Positions 1 to 12,359 of a stretch of DNA of 64,000 nt are shown here, one piece after another. The translations under genes and the position numbers were made by a program. Under the pieces are notes generated by a model, which saw nothing but the letters and a program-made list of their open reading frames with translations, searched no databases and was not told where the DNA came from. The DNA lies in contig JAKNDB010000086.1 in the NCBI GenBank assembly GCA_024305405.1, positions 434,001 through 498,000 on the forward strand. The letters run 5' to 3'. The stretch comes from Dirofilaria immitis. Taxonomy: Eukaryota > Nematoda > Chromadorea > Rhabditida > Onchocercidae. The stretch's first letter is position 1. Every line of letters starts with the position of its first letter.

Positions 1-19
1 TTTTTTTCATCAACCACTG

Positions 20-199
20 TCAAGGCACTTCATTCTTCGAAGCATCACAAAGCAAACCCAGAATAATGTTCAGAAGCGAACCTGTTCGACTAGTGGTCCC
101 AGCAAGGTTTTCTGTTAACAAATAAAAGATCCGCTGCAGTACCGCGGATAATATTTTTGGTATATTCCTTATATGATATAGGCCCAAACGATTGTAAAT
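20..199 (-). CDS. C-terminal exon of an unrecognised protein (partial)
   Basis: Reading the minus strand, a CAG acceptor just above position 199 opens a 60-codon in-frame exon that ends at a TGA at 20-22. The peptide begins IYNRLGLYHIRNIPK and ends LLCDASKNEVP. It has a normal mix of residues and looks coding rather than random AT-rich sequence, and its length of exactly 180 nt fits a phase-0 terminal exon. I do not recognise the family. Upstream exons should lie at higher coordinates on the same strand; an open stretch at about 708-893 (minus), rich in Ser, Lys and Thr and ending at a possible GTAATA donor, could be one, but its phase does not join directly to this exon. Function unknown. 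Confidence 0.45.
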   Translation of the reverse strand: MYNRLGLYHIRNIPKILSAVLQRIFYLLTENLAGTTSRTGSLLNIILGLLCDASKNEVP

Positions 200-707
200 C
201 TGAACTGGCATGTGATTAAAAAATAGAGGAAAAAAGAAATAAAAAAATAAGAAGACGAGAAATCTGCAAAAATATTCGCAAAGTATCACTGGAAACGAAT
301 ACACCTCACTAAAGCATTATGCAGATTTTTAATAATCTAAATTAATCAGAACATTAGCTAATATTTTTGTATGACTTTATATAGCCTGAAGTTTCCCGAA
401 TCAACTTTTGATGCTTTCGTTGTTCTACCGCTGTGATCGCAACAATAAGAAGGAGTAGATCTGGATATTTCTAGGAGCAAAGGTTACAGTTAACTATTTC
501 CCAGTTATAAGCATATCAATTCTAGAGTTATTGTAAAGGAAGGATTATTATAATTTCTATAATGACCGTTTTACTTAAAGCTGAATGCAACAATATTAAG
601 GCAATTTTAATAAGTACTAAAACCTGACATTAACTAAAGCAGATTCTTGACTTTGTCTCTAAATGAATATATTCGAACATTTTAAATAAAAAAGAAAAAT
701 ATATTAC

Positions 708-893
708 CACATTATTGAACAACCGAAGCTATTAATTGCTTCAATGCCTGTCTTCAATGTAGCATTCTTGATTGTCCCGAAAGTCGAATTCAATGAAAAT
801 GTGTTGATTCTGGATTCAGTTTTCAAGCTACTTTTCGAAATAGCTTCATACTTCCGTTTTGATTTTCGATGAATTACTAAAGTTCTTATTGAT
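708..893 (-). other. Possible internal exon on the minus strand (weak)
   Basis: An open minus-strand frame of about 60 codons, rich in Ser/Thr/Lys/Asn, has an AG just upstream and a GTAATA donor just downstream at 707-706. It may belong to the same gene as the terminal exon at 20-199, with at least one further exon between them because the phases differ. No family is recognised, and the composition could also arise from AT-rich noncoding DNA. Confidence 0.2.
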
Positions 894-1051
894 AACAAAG
901 TTAACTAACTGTCAATAAAGCCACAACAGATATCAATAACAGCATAACAAAAAGTATTGTAGCTTCATATTATTTATGATTTATATATTCATTTTCATCA
1001 GACGAGAATTAGCTGTTTAAATGTATGATGTGGATATATTTGATATATATA

Positions 1052-1087
1052 CGTGTATGTGTATGTGTATGTGTATGTGTATGTATA

Positions 1088-1154
<67 letters not shown>

Positions 1155-1156
1155 GT
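1052..1156. repeat. (GTATGT)n hexanucleotide microsatellite
   Basis: About 17 tandem copies of GTATGT run through this stretch, with one variant unit near 1081-1087 (ATGTAT). The open frame across it would encode an alternating Cys-Met peptide and is a by-product of the repeat. The unit is not the nematode telomere repeat TTAGGC. Confidence 0.95.
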
Positions 1157-2993
1157 TCACGTGTAAAGCGGGTTCCTGCGTAAATCAGAAGAGCATCGAT
1201 TAATGCTGCACACTCATTATTATTGGACTAGTGTATTGGACTAGTGGAATTTCACCTAGTGGGATTAATTCTCTTATCTCATTTTTATAAGCTGTTCTAG
1301 GAAATTAGTATAGCATAACATACGCATTCTTTTTGAATGCTTTTACTCCATCTATATGATTGATAGATGTATTATTGAAAGGAGAAAATATCAGATAAGC
1401 ACAGAATGAGGAGTCATTTATTACATGTATGAAGAAGGATTTCTTCCAATTAATAAATCAACAGGTCATCATCAAAATGCAATCAAAAACTTATTTATTC
1501 ATGGTGATCTTTTATCATTTCCTAAGAATTGATTATTTACTTTTACTTTTTGCTCAAGGATAATAACGATAATGAATGGCCATGCTAAAGAAGATACCAT
1601 AAAATATGATCTCTGTTACATCCATTGAACGACTTACATTTAATATAATTGAGTTGATTTTTTCCTCCTTTCTAATCTTTAGATTCATCTCCATTAATTT
1701 ATATCTATATTTTTATTTACTTTCATTGTTCTCATGTACTTCTTCATCAACCAGAGGGAATCGATTTACCATTAACGTGAAGTGGTACGGCAGAGCGAAA
1801 AGAGGAACTAATGAATCACCCACCGTGCCGTATTTAATGGCTACTGAATGATTCATTTGGTTTAACAAATCATTAAAAATAGAACCGTCCAAACAATACT
1901 CTATTGAGGAAGGTCGAAGTCTCCTTTATTATTTTTAAATTGTGAAAAGATTTCATGTTGATTAATTCATTCATTCTTACCCTCTCTTAAATTACATCTC
2001 AAAGTTCGCTGGCTTAGAACTGCATAACATGAACTTTTTACAGCAATACTTTAGATGACGGGTTACTAATAGGTCATGACTTTTAACCTGGGTTTGTCAT
2101 TTGCATATCGCTATATCATATACTTCGTTCTGACTCAATTACAATCGAACGAAGAAGAATCATACTTGCTAGTGATTTATATGTTTGTTTCTCTCCACAT
2201 CAGGAGTTTTAACTGATCTAGATTTGTCTATCATAACACGCATCATTTTTAAAGTAAGTTCAATTTTGAAGATTTGTAGGACAATATTAGTTGTAAGTTA
2301 GCAAAATAAAAAAAGTAAAAACATGATCTAAGAAATTTATTTGTCGGTTAGCTTGGTCACACGATACATAGTTGGTTATAAAATACATAAATTTGATTAA
2401 TGATAAGAGATTTTAGGTTCTGCAGAATGAATAACATGCTACAGAATAAGTAAGACTTTTGTTGATTAATATCGTTATTTTCTTTTTTCTTCATGGATCA
2501 TGACATATAATAACATTTATTGTCTTAGTAAACACTTTTCTGAGGTGGATTTTAAGTTTATTTCTTGCTTAAATGTAATATGTGCGCATGAAAGAAGGAC
2601 CTGTAGTTTGGCAAAGATAGATAAAGCAATTCTGTGGCAAGTGATGCGATATGGCAACGTGCAAATTGAATTATCAGATGAAACTCATCTCTAGATGTTG
2701 CAAACAAAAACACAATCACGTTCCCGTTCGGAATCAAAAGTTCATTATTCATTATTCTTTCAAATTTAAATTGCAACTTTTCAATATTGCTTACATAGTA
2801 TTGCTTTTAGTTTTAAGTTTTGTTTAATTCTTTAACACAGTCACTTCTGCAAATCACGTAGGTTCTTTCTATTTGCAACACGTATTTATATTATTTTGTA
2901 ATTGTATGACTTAGCATACGTGTGCAATAGTTTTTCTCATGAAATGATGTTTTAATTTCGATAAGTGAAAATCTTTGCTTGACAAAATTCCAG
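1157..2993. other. Noncoding DNA upstream of the PDPR-like gene
   Basis: I see no convincing exon in this stretch. It should hold the promoter and the first exon (start codon and mitochondrial targeting peptide) of the PDPR-like gene, because the first recognisable exon opens at 2994 with the last base of a split codon. I could not identify that first exon with confidence. Confidence 0.5.
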
Positions 2994-5900
2994 TAGTAAA
3001 ACACATACGGCAGATGTGGTCGTCGGTGGTGGTGGTATTGTTGGTACTTCGATTGCATATCATTTGGCAAAACGTGGCAAGTTTGTCATCTTGCTTGAAC
3101 GTGACTGGTGAGATTTTTAATGTTTCAAAGTAGACATTCATATCCTATAGAGATAGATTTTATTGTTATCAAGACTTGAAAACATAATTTTTCCAGTGTT
3201 GGTCTAAGTGGTGCAACAAGTTTAAGTGCTGGTTTGGTAACTGCTCCATTGCACTGGCAAGATCCTGCCAAACAATATATGGCTAAACATTCATTAGATT
3301 TATATGCTGATTTATGTCAGACTTCTGATTTCAGTTAATATGGACTTCTCTTTTACAGTTGATTTTATTGATATTTATATCATTTCACTTTTTCGAAATT
3401 TTTTTCGTAAAAATATTTTGATAATGCTTGTGATTTTAACGGAATGCGTAGGATACAACCGCTGTGGACGGCTATATTTAACGAATACTGTAGAAGGTGA
3501 AATAAGTTTACGACGAATGTTTTCACGTTCAATTATTTACGCCGAAGAAGCACAATTGTATGATAGTTCAGAAGAGATGCAACGCTGGTTCCCAAAATCA
3601 ATTAGTACAGATGATGTCTGGGTTGGTCTAATAGAAATTTCTCGAAACAAAGTTTTCTTGTTTTATAATTCAAATATTTTGGTTTTCTTTTTTTTTATGT
3701 TTTAGTTAGCGTTGTTCTCGCCAAATGATGTTGCTTTAGACCCTGTTGGTTTGTGTCAAGCATTAGGAAGACGTAGTAGAGATTATGGTAAGTTTCTATA
3801 TAAATTAATCGTTGAACATGCCTGATGAATACTTCAATGTTAGATGAGTGTCTGTTTGTTTAATGCTATATAGTTCGCATACATAACGTGGTCTGAGCAA
3901 AGTTTTAGATTAAGTGGCTACTATTATTCGGCCTTATCAGATACTGTCATCCCTCTATTGTCTTTATTTAAAATTTTTTCATGTCACCAGTTAATTATTT
4001 AACTGGATATAAAGCTACATTTATCTAAAGTAAAGTTTGGATTTTCTAAATTTAAAAAAACAAGAAAATCAAATTACCTTCTTTTTATTCTAGATAGTTG
4101 TTAACTGAAATAAAGAAATGAACTATCGGATTCATTTCTTTATATTCATTATTAAAATGTCATCTTTCGGAAATTTATGGAAATAATTTTTGAAATGTGA
4201 AAATTAAAAAAATAACTATTTTGATAGCAATTTCAGATCAATTTTTTCAGGAGCACATATATTTGAACAATGTTTTATTGAAGAAATAGTTGTTGACAAA
4301 GATCAAAAAGTAATAGGAGTGCTTACAAATCAAGGACAATTTGAAACTGGGTGCTATGTTGATGCCACTGGAATTGTGAGTTCTTTTTGAAATCATCTGT
4401 ACTTTCTTAAAATTATTTCAGTTAACAACTATCTAGAATAAAAAGAAGGTAATTTGATTTTATTGTTTTTTTTTAAATTTAGAAATTCCAAACTTTACTT
4501 CAGATAAATGTTCTTTATATCTGCATATAATTTATTATAGTGGTGTGGTACTTCTCGGGTCAATAAATTGCCAACTCGTCATGTGGTTATTGCTGCACAT
4601 CCTGCGACTTATACATATTTATCTACAAAACGGTTGCCCGATAAAGATATCAAGGATAGTACGCCGAGTAAAGATGCTTAATTTGTATTGAGTTGCATCT
4701 TCACGATCTTTAATAAAATTACTTCCAGATCTAGTAGTATTTCGTAACATTTAAATTCTTTTTTATAGAATTTTTTCTTATCCGAACCGAAAAATTCATG
4801 TATTACATATTTAGTTTTCACTCATGTGGATGAGAAAACTTATCTCTTTATGGATGAGTCACGGACGCTATGTGCAGGTTTTAGTCAAAATGAATTCCGT
4901 TCATTGAGTCGTCAGAGAGTATTGGGGCAATGGACAGTACCAGCACCAGACTGGGATAAATTTTGTAAGTTTCGAAAACAAAAGTTCGGGTGTTTGTCAA
5001 TCTTTAAAATATTTACAGTAATACTTCTTGTTCTTGATTAGAGATAAAACATCGTATTTTAAACTCTACAGATCCAGCGCTGAACCATTTATTGCACCGT
5101 TGCAATATTCTTGGTGAAACGGAATGTGGTGAATTGGTGTGTAGCGCTGAATCGTATACTGTTGATAAAGATCCTGTAATTGGTGAAACGGCTCAGGTTT
5201 GCTTGTCTTTGCATATGAAATTCTAACAATATAATCGTTTGAATTCTCGAAGTGGAAAGTGAGAGATGTTTGGAAAGTACTGTACTTTTAAAAAAAATCT
5301 GGAAATTTAAAATTTACGATTCAGATCCAGGGATATTATGTCGCGACGGGTTTCAGTGGACAAGGACTGGCACTTGCGGGTGGCGCTGGAAATCTGGTAG
5401 CTGGATTGGTTTGTGGTGAGACGCTGCCAGTTGACATTACACGTCAAGAAGTAACGCGATTTATTGATTTGCATGCCAGTCCGCAATATCTAATTGAGCG
5501 AATTCCTGAAGTGGCAGGTATCATGTAGTTTTCGGCTTTATCTTAAAGAAATTTAAGTGATTCATTAATTACATTATTTTAGCCAAATTATTCACAAGTT
5601 CTTATGAATATCATCAGTATCAGACAGCTCGGAATTTGCGTACCTCTCCTATTTATCACCAGTTGAAAAAGGCTGGAGCTGTATTTGGCGAAGTAATGGG
5701 TTATGAAAAGCCGTTGTGGTATACAAAGGAAAACGCAAAAGGTTTCTTTGCATTAAGACTGAACAAGTACAGTTTAGCCTTTGCAGAGTTTATGAGTATA
5801 AGGTGTTACTGTTTAAATATATTGTAGGCTATATATGATATAGTTTGTAATATGAATTTTTTGAATAAATAAGATCAAAAGTTTTCTCATCGCAATATAT

Positions 5901-8522
5901 TTTGGATAAAATTATGCATTTGAATGAATTATTTTTAGATACGTCACTAAGTTTCTACAGTGGACAATTTTCGCTACTTGGTAGACCAGAATGGTTTGAA
6001 CTTGTGGCTCGTGAATATGATGCATGTAGAGAACGTGTTGGAGTAATCGATTTATCCAGTTTTGCCAAATTCAATATTGAAGTACGCGGGCAGTTCCTCT
6101 TTCTATTTTCAAATTTAATGTGAATTAATGGATTTCTAGCCGCCAGCTATCTGTTTCGTAGCATCTGATTACCTGAAATCAAATGTTGGATGGTAATTTT
6201 TATTTGTTACTTGATCTGTTCAGTGCTATTTTCATTTTAGGGTTCCAATGCGGTTGACTTTTTGCAATATCTGTGTTCAGGAAATGTTGATGTACCAGTA
6301 GGTTCCGCAGTTTACACTGGTATGCAAAACGAACAAGGCGGTTTTGTCTCAGATTGTGCAATATGCAGATTGGACAAAGATCTGTACGTTTTTTTCAAAT
6401 ATTATTGAAATAATAAATTATGAAACGAACTTTAGCAGTGTCTCCTTGTTTGATTCGAATCGCTGACGACTGCAAGATTTCACATCAGAATATTTTGCAG
6501 ATTTTTCGCTATTGCACCTGCCGTGCAGCAACTACGATTCCATTTGTGGTTAAAAAAATGGTTGAAAAAGTTGGGACACAAAGTTTACATTGGAGTTAGA
6601 ATTTCTTTGCATTCTGTCGAGAAGTGTTTCTTTGAATTAAAATACAGAAGTATGAAAAAGTAAAAAACCAAAAAGCTCGTTTTTTAATTTAACTTTTTAT
6701 TAAAGCCTCAGGTCTGTCTATAGATTCAAAATTTGAAGTACACTTTATCAGAATTTTTAGGATGTTACTGGTCATTACACTGTGTTAGATATCGTTGGAC
6801 CGAGCTCACGGGCTTTAATGGAAAAACTCACCGGTGAATCGATGTCCAGATATGATTTTCCTTCTTTTTCTATACGAGTATGTATTTATTTTTAAAAAAA
6901 AAAAAAAAAAAAACTCTATATAAAAACCTGTGACAAAAACAGATTCCAAGATTCCAAAAAATAGGATAATGGGTAAAGAAATCTCTAATTGAGTCTCGTT
7001 TTCATAGTGGCTTTTCTTGATTTTTCTTTAACAATTTTTTATTAGAGTTTTTGATGATATCTCTCTCAGAGGCAATAAATATCTCGTTTTTCTTTTTGCT
7101 TAAGGAAATCGCTATTGGAATGGCTACCGGGATTCGAGCTTTAACTTTAACGCATACTGGTGAACTGGAATGGGTAATGTATATACCAAATGAAGTGACT
7201 ACTTATTTTTCTCATTTTTTTAATCAACAAAACTGAAGAGTAACTGTTGTTTTTCAAGATCCGAAAGATAATTTATATAATGTTTGAATAAAGAAACATA
7301 TCGTTTTCAATTTACCGTGTCCATTCTTGTGATTTTTTCATTGTTTTATTTTCGTTTTTTGCTTGGTAAGCAGTTTCTACTTTACTATTGAATAAGGAAG
7401 AGAATTATTTGCGAATCAGAGATGTTATGACTAATTTGATTGCAATTCGAAGATATAAATGAAATTCATTTAAACAAATTGAAAATTATGGAGGGAATTG
7501 ATGTCTTTCATTTATAGCAGTAATCTCTTGAGTTGCAAGAGGGCGGTTTTGAAAACACTTTTTGTTGCTCTAATTATATGATAAATATTTTTCAGGTAGT
7601 ACAAAATGTTTATGAACGTTTGATGGAACGTGGAAAGGAATATGGTATTATGCATGCAGGGTATGTCGCAAGAAAAATTTTAATTCTATATTTTTGTTGT
7701 TTACTGTTTCTTATTGATTTTTTTTAAGATATTATGCTTTGAGGCAGTTGCGTATTGAAAAATTCTTTGTTTACTGGGGCCAAGATATTGCCAAGAATGT
7801 AACACCACTGGAATGTGGACGCACATATCGTGTTGATTTTAATGTATGTTTCACCTATATTTTTCAGAATTGTTTCTGTATATTTTACAATCTCTAAATT
7901 TTTCTTAAAAACAATTACTATAAAAATTTTATACAAATTGTTATGATTAATGCAACTACGTTTTAAAAAAATTTCTTTAGGATTGAATTATATTCCAGAA
8001 AAATTTTATTGGGAAAGATGCGCTATTGGAACAACAAAAAAATGGCATTCATAAGCGATTCGTTCAGCTACTTGTAGGTAATCATGATTTGGATCATGAT
8101 CCTTGGCCACAGGGTGGTGAATTAATTTATAGGTATGGCGAACCAGTTGGACGTACAACGTCGGCTGCTTATGGATACACTCTTGATTGTCAGGTAATCT
8201 TTCCTTAATGCAACCATAAATTATGTAAATTCGCCTATATAACGAGTCTAAAGGATGTTTGATGTGTAAAAGATGGATTCTTAGATTATTTATTTGTTGA
8301 AATTTAATTTGTGAAGTCGTTTTTTATTAGATATGTATTGGTTACATCGAGAATAAGCAAAAGTTAACGGTTGAATATATCAAAGATGGGAGCTATCAGT
8401 TAGATATAGCGGGCAAATTCTTCCCCGTGCAAATAAATTTATTCACGCCAAGTTTACCCATGATTTCTTCCGAATATCCGGATCATTATCGACCAACTCA
8501 AGGCGGTGGTAATTGTTTATGA
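2994..8522 (+). CDS. pdpr: Pyruvate dehydrogenase phosphatase regulatory subunit-like protein (5' exon missing)
   Basis: Family role: PDPR is a mitochondrial matrix protein related to dimethylglycine and sarcosine dehydrogenases that modulates the phosphatase reactivating pyruvate dehydrogenase. About 19 exons can be followed. The N-terminal FAD-binding oxidoreductase domain starts with the Rossmann motif GGGGIVGTS at about 3025; a glycine-rich ATGFSGQGLALAGGAG segment lies at about 5340-5400. The C-terminal GcvT-like domain includes DVPVGSAVYTGM (about 6290), THTGELEWVMYIP (about 7150), NAGY-type HAGYYALRQLRIEKFF (about 7655-7770, across a splice) and GRTTSAAYGYTL (about 8150). These resemble PDPR more closely than DMGDH or SARDH. 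Clear exons include 2994-3107, 4251-4375 and the last, from about 8331 to the TGA at 8520-8522. The exon 3197-3350 boundary is uncertain. No frameshift was found. An inverted repeat flanks exon 4251-4375. Confidence 0.88.
4006..4113 (+). repeat. Left arm of an intronic inverted repeat
   Basis: This 108-bp stretch is the near-exact reverse complement of 4413-4521, with roughly six mismatches and a short length difference in an A-run. It lies in the PDPR intron before exon 4251-4375. Confidence 0.9.
4413..4521 (-). repeat. Right arm of an intronic inverted repeat
   Basis: Reverse complement of 4006-4113. It lies in the intron following exon 4251-4375, so the two arms could pair in the pre-mRNA around a loop of about 300 nt that contains the whole 125-nt exon. 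Confidence 0.9.
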
Positions 8523-9837
8523 AAGCCATATCGTTTGTTTGTTTACTTTATTCTGTTTGCACAATTGCTTAAATTTTGTATTAAAAAAACTTTTGATAAT
8601 TGTGACAGTTTCTACCTTTAAAACGGAGCATTTCAAAGCTTTCCTTCGGTTTCTGGAATCACATCATCTATAATATGCAGTTGAAATCAAGAAAAGGACA
8701 ATTGCAATAATAAGAATGTGCACAAAATTTTTCAAGAAATACCCTGTGAGGAAATTTTTAAATTGTACCCAATGTTTTGCATATTGCAGAGCAAGATAAA
8801 TTAGAGAATAAGATAAAGACTGATTGATTTTCATTTTATGCTTTGCATTTTTTAAGTTTTCATATGTCATTTTCATGTTGCGATTTTTTTGAGTCTATCT
8901 CGTATTTTATCAAAATCTTAAATACAGGATATTTTTTAAAAAATCTCAAGTTCTTCAATCATGGTTGATTCATATTCTTCCTAGTTTCATTTTACTTTTC
9001 TCCCAGTTTTTACATTTCTAAATACTTTGAAAAAAGGGCCAAAGTTTGAAATATAGTGAGAAATTAAGATCATTTCCATCCGTAATTTCCGCGGATAAAG
9101 AAGGGAAGGTAAGTATGTGGCAACGTATAATGTAGAAAACTTTTTTGAGACGCCTTTGTTTCTATTTGCTACTTTACTTGAAGCTTACAGTGCATAATTT
9201 TACATTTTCTCGATTATGTTAAGTTTTAGAGGAATATCTCCAGTATGCCATTCTGCAAATCTTGTTCTAGTCATCCAGTACACACTCGCTTTATTTACAA
9301 ACTTATGAGCGAGAGTCTTTTTTTTTCAGCATTTGACTGCTATTGATTTCTTCTTTCAGAAACCTGTGACGAGTTTACTTCACGGGATTGTTAGGAAACC
9401 CGATTATATGGGAATGATATTATGTAATTGTTTCACATCAGTACTTTTTTTTTAACAAAACTGTGCCGTTATATTAGTAAATAAAATATCAACTTGAACA
9501 GTTATAAAATTTGAATAGCGAATGCAAAGCATATCAGGTATTACTAAGCATAATTAATGTTCTTGTCTGACTAAAATATACCATGATCTTTCTCTACCTT
9601 AAGATCTTTGTTCTTGTTTCATATACTATGTAGAGGAACATTTTGTCTTAGTATTTCTTCAATAAATGCAATCTTATTACAATTTGCTATATTACGTTTA
9701 TCTCAAGCGCTTGAAACTCTCCGCAGGACATAAATATATGTTCTTTGATGGTATTTTTAATAATTTATGATGGTGATGAAGTGCCTAAGCAGCCGCTGGT
9801 TGTGCTTCCGCGGAATAACTCGGTTCATTTACCTGCG
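8523..9837. other. Intergenic region
   Basis: This lies between the convergent 3' ends of the PDPR-like gene (+) and the membrane-protein gene (-). It should hold both 3' UTRs. AATAAA-like signals occur, but I saw no further coding exon, RNA gene or ordered repeat. Confidence 0.5.
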
Positions 9838-10527
9838 TTAATTCTGTTTTTCATGAATCAGTGCTTCTGGATCGCGTTTGGCCTGTTTGGGGATGAATCT
9901 CTCCGGATGTCGACTCATTTTAAGATACAAATGTTGCATTGCTAAGTTACCCAGACGTTGCTTTGCTTTACATTCAGTGATAATGTCCCATTTATCACCC
10001 ACATCCCAACGAGTATGCAAAACAATTTGCAAATTGATGAGTTCATTCTGAAAGAAGAGAGCAATGATTACGGCTACGATGGTAGCCATGATGATAGGTA
10101 AGAGGAACATAGCAGTGAGCCAACCCAGCACGGCCCATTTTGCGTCATAGTTCATCTCACCGACTCCATTAATGAATACGATCATCCGACGTTTAGTTTC
10201 AATCATTAGACGACCAGCCTTTACCAGTCTATTCGTGATGCTGAAGAAGGCGTCAGTGATATTCTCGATGGTATCCGAACGAGCATTATCAATATCTAGA
10301 AACTGATTTCTGTCTGCTAACCATTGTTCTTTTGTTTTCTTTTCGGAATTCGTTAGTGCTTTCACAAATATATTGTTTGTTGTTAATATGGAGTAGAGGA
10401 AAAAAATTAGTGAAAAAAACCGATTGATGCATTGTAGGATATAATATTCAAGGTCATGCCACCATGTGCAACAAAAACAAATCGCTTCTTGTAATTTCCG
10501 TAGTGATACGAATACGAACAAAGACAA
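9838..10527 (-). CDS. Unrecognised membrane protein, 3' exon (partial)
   Basis: A long minus-strand frame ends at a TAA at 9838-9840. The convincing part begins near VKALTNSEKK (about 10370) and runs through a charged helical region (KEQWLADRNQFLDIDNARSD), a strongly hydrophobic segment of about 28 residues (AVLGWLTAMFLLPIIMATIV and following) and a basic soluble tail ending DPEALIHEKQN. The frame stays open to 10560 without an ATG before the methionine in GRLMIETKR, so this is probably the last exon of a spliced gene; the exact acceptor is unclear because no TTTCAG is visible. The topology suggests a single or hairpin membrane anchor followed by a cytosolic tail. I do not recognise the family. 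The overlapping plus-strand frame at 9745-9945 is its shadow. Confidence 0.6.
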   Translation of the reverse strand: MSLFVFVSLRKLQEAICFCCTWWHDLEYYILQCINRFFSLIFFLYSILTTNNIFVKALTNSEKKTKEQWLADRNQFLDIDNARSDTIENITDAFFSITNRLVKAGRLMIETKRRMIVFINGVGEMNYDAKWAVLGWLTAMFLLPIIMATIVAVIIALFFQNELINLQIVLHTRWDVGDKWDIITECKAKQRLGNLAMQHLYLKMSRHPERFIPKQAKRDPEALIHEKQN

Positions 10528-10560
10528 GTTAATAAGATGTAAATCAAGTCTTATAATTCA

Positions 10561-12359
10561 ACTTTTATAGTGGAAGCGAAATTTACATGTTCCTGCTAAA
10601 AACTTAAATGCTCTCTTCTCTGTTTGATTTGATAATTTCAGGAACAGTTCATTTGTTATTCTAATTTCTTCTACAGAGCAGTGATGATTCACATGAATCC
10701 TTCACGGAACAAGGAAAACGAAATGATGTTAATTATTAGTAATTCTCAAGAAAAAGATAAAGTGCTGACTATAAAGAATTAGCATAACACAGCAATTTAA
10801 TGGTTATACCGTCGGTAAGAAGAAAAAGATGGAGTCAGTTCGGATAGAAAATGTCAAGTCTTTTTAAATAAAGGATCCTCTAAAAAGGACGGTGAAGTAA
10901 TAATTCAGCTGACAGTGCCTTTCCTGGCCTTCAGCAATGTCTGATTAAATTCTGGAATGGAAGAGAGAAATTAATAGAAATTGGAGTACTTTCGGGCAGG
11001 CTTATGCTCACGTTGCGAAGTATCTTAATTTTTTTGAACTAATTCATGGTTGGAGCAGGGATATCGCGAGTATTTATTGATGGGATAGGGTTGGTTATTC
11101 AGGTACTTTGATGGGATAGGCGTGGGATGGTGCAGAGTGAGGCAATATGGATGTTTTGGTTATATTGATTGATCTTATTTCAGGCATTTTCTAGCTTCAC
11201 TATTACCTGGACGTGGGCACGAGATCATTACCGTTCTGGGTCACATTCGCATGTGAAGAGAGGAGGAAGGGACGTGCACTGACTCGCTGCCTGCGTCATT
11301 CGTTCGTCTCATCAATTACCCGTCAATTCCAACGTCTTTCTTTTGGTATGCTCTTGTCCCTCCCTTTTTCGAATTTTTCAAAAAGAGTCTGAAGATATAT
11401 TTATTTACGTCGAAAGGTCTGACGTCGTTAAACTTGCGATTCATCGCTTAGCTGCTCATTTCAGGAAATATCGAGTAAAATTACTATTTTTATTTTTACT
11501 TCTTCAAAGAGATAAGCAATACTGTTCCAGTCGTAAAACCATAAATATCCCGACCATGGTTCTAGCTTATTTCAAAAGATCAGATTTATGTTCAAGAAAT
11601 CGGAAGCAAATTTTTATCAATATACTGATTGAATAATTCATGTAGTTGTTTTCTAATGCATTGATTTATTTGTCTAATATGCAGTATTTAGCATTGCTCG
11701 AATTCTCATTTCCGCATGGTTCAAAACCCTATAGATCATGCAGAAAGGAGGGATATCTTCACTTCATCCATGACTGTATTCTTTGTTTTATCTCCTCTTC
11801 CTGCTTGTTGCGTATCTTCCTATTATAAGGTGCCTGTGTCTCCAGGAGTCGTCTGTTAACATTTTAGTGATCTCGGCGGTCGATCTGTGTATGTCAGTCT
11901 ACTCTCGTGGCTTGAATCGTGATCTCCTTTTTTACGCTGAGTACATTTATTGTGTTACTCTACGACATTAGTTCTACGTTGATCCCGTGATAATGTTTTA
12001 TTGTTCAGAATAAATAAGTCTATTAAAATCGCTCATCAGCAACTGCAGCAAAATGAAAGCAAAATGAAAATATTTCACCACAATCATATATATCACGCAG
12101 TCGTATCCATCACTTAGAGATAACCATTATGTCAAAAATTATGGCGAATTTGAACGGAATTTAGGTTACATATTTCTCTTGGATGCTATAAAATTTTATT
12201 AAATCTAAATCAAATTATTTAATTCTATTATCATTCCAGCAAGCAGCGAACGCTGAATGAGCATCTGAAAAAATCTACTTGCTATAAAGAGATAAGAGCA
12301 AAATTTGATTGATATTTCGTATACACAAATATACTCTGATGTGCTGAGAATCAGCTGCT
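10561..12359. other. Divergent upstream region before the ARFGAP1-like gene
   Basis: This region separates a minus-strand gene from the plus-strand ARFGAP1-like gene, so it probably holds two promoters and remaining 5' exons of the minus-strand gene. Around 11040-11340 the base composition is visibly less AT-rich than its surroundings and a short GATGGGATAG unit recurs near 11080 and 11110. I found no supported exon. Confidence 0.4.

Noticed and set aside
1021..1203. Open frame encoding an alternating Cys-Met peptide
   Set aside because: It is produced by the GTATGT microsatellite and has no other support.
9745..9945. Plus-strand open frame of 66 codons
   Set aside because: It overlaps the end of the much longer minus-strand exon at 9838-10527 and looks like its shadow.
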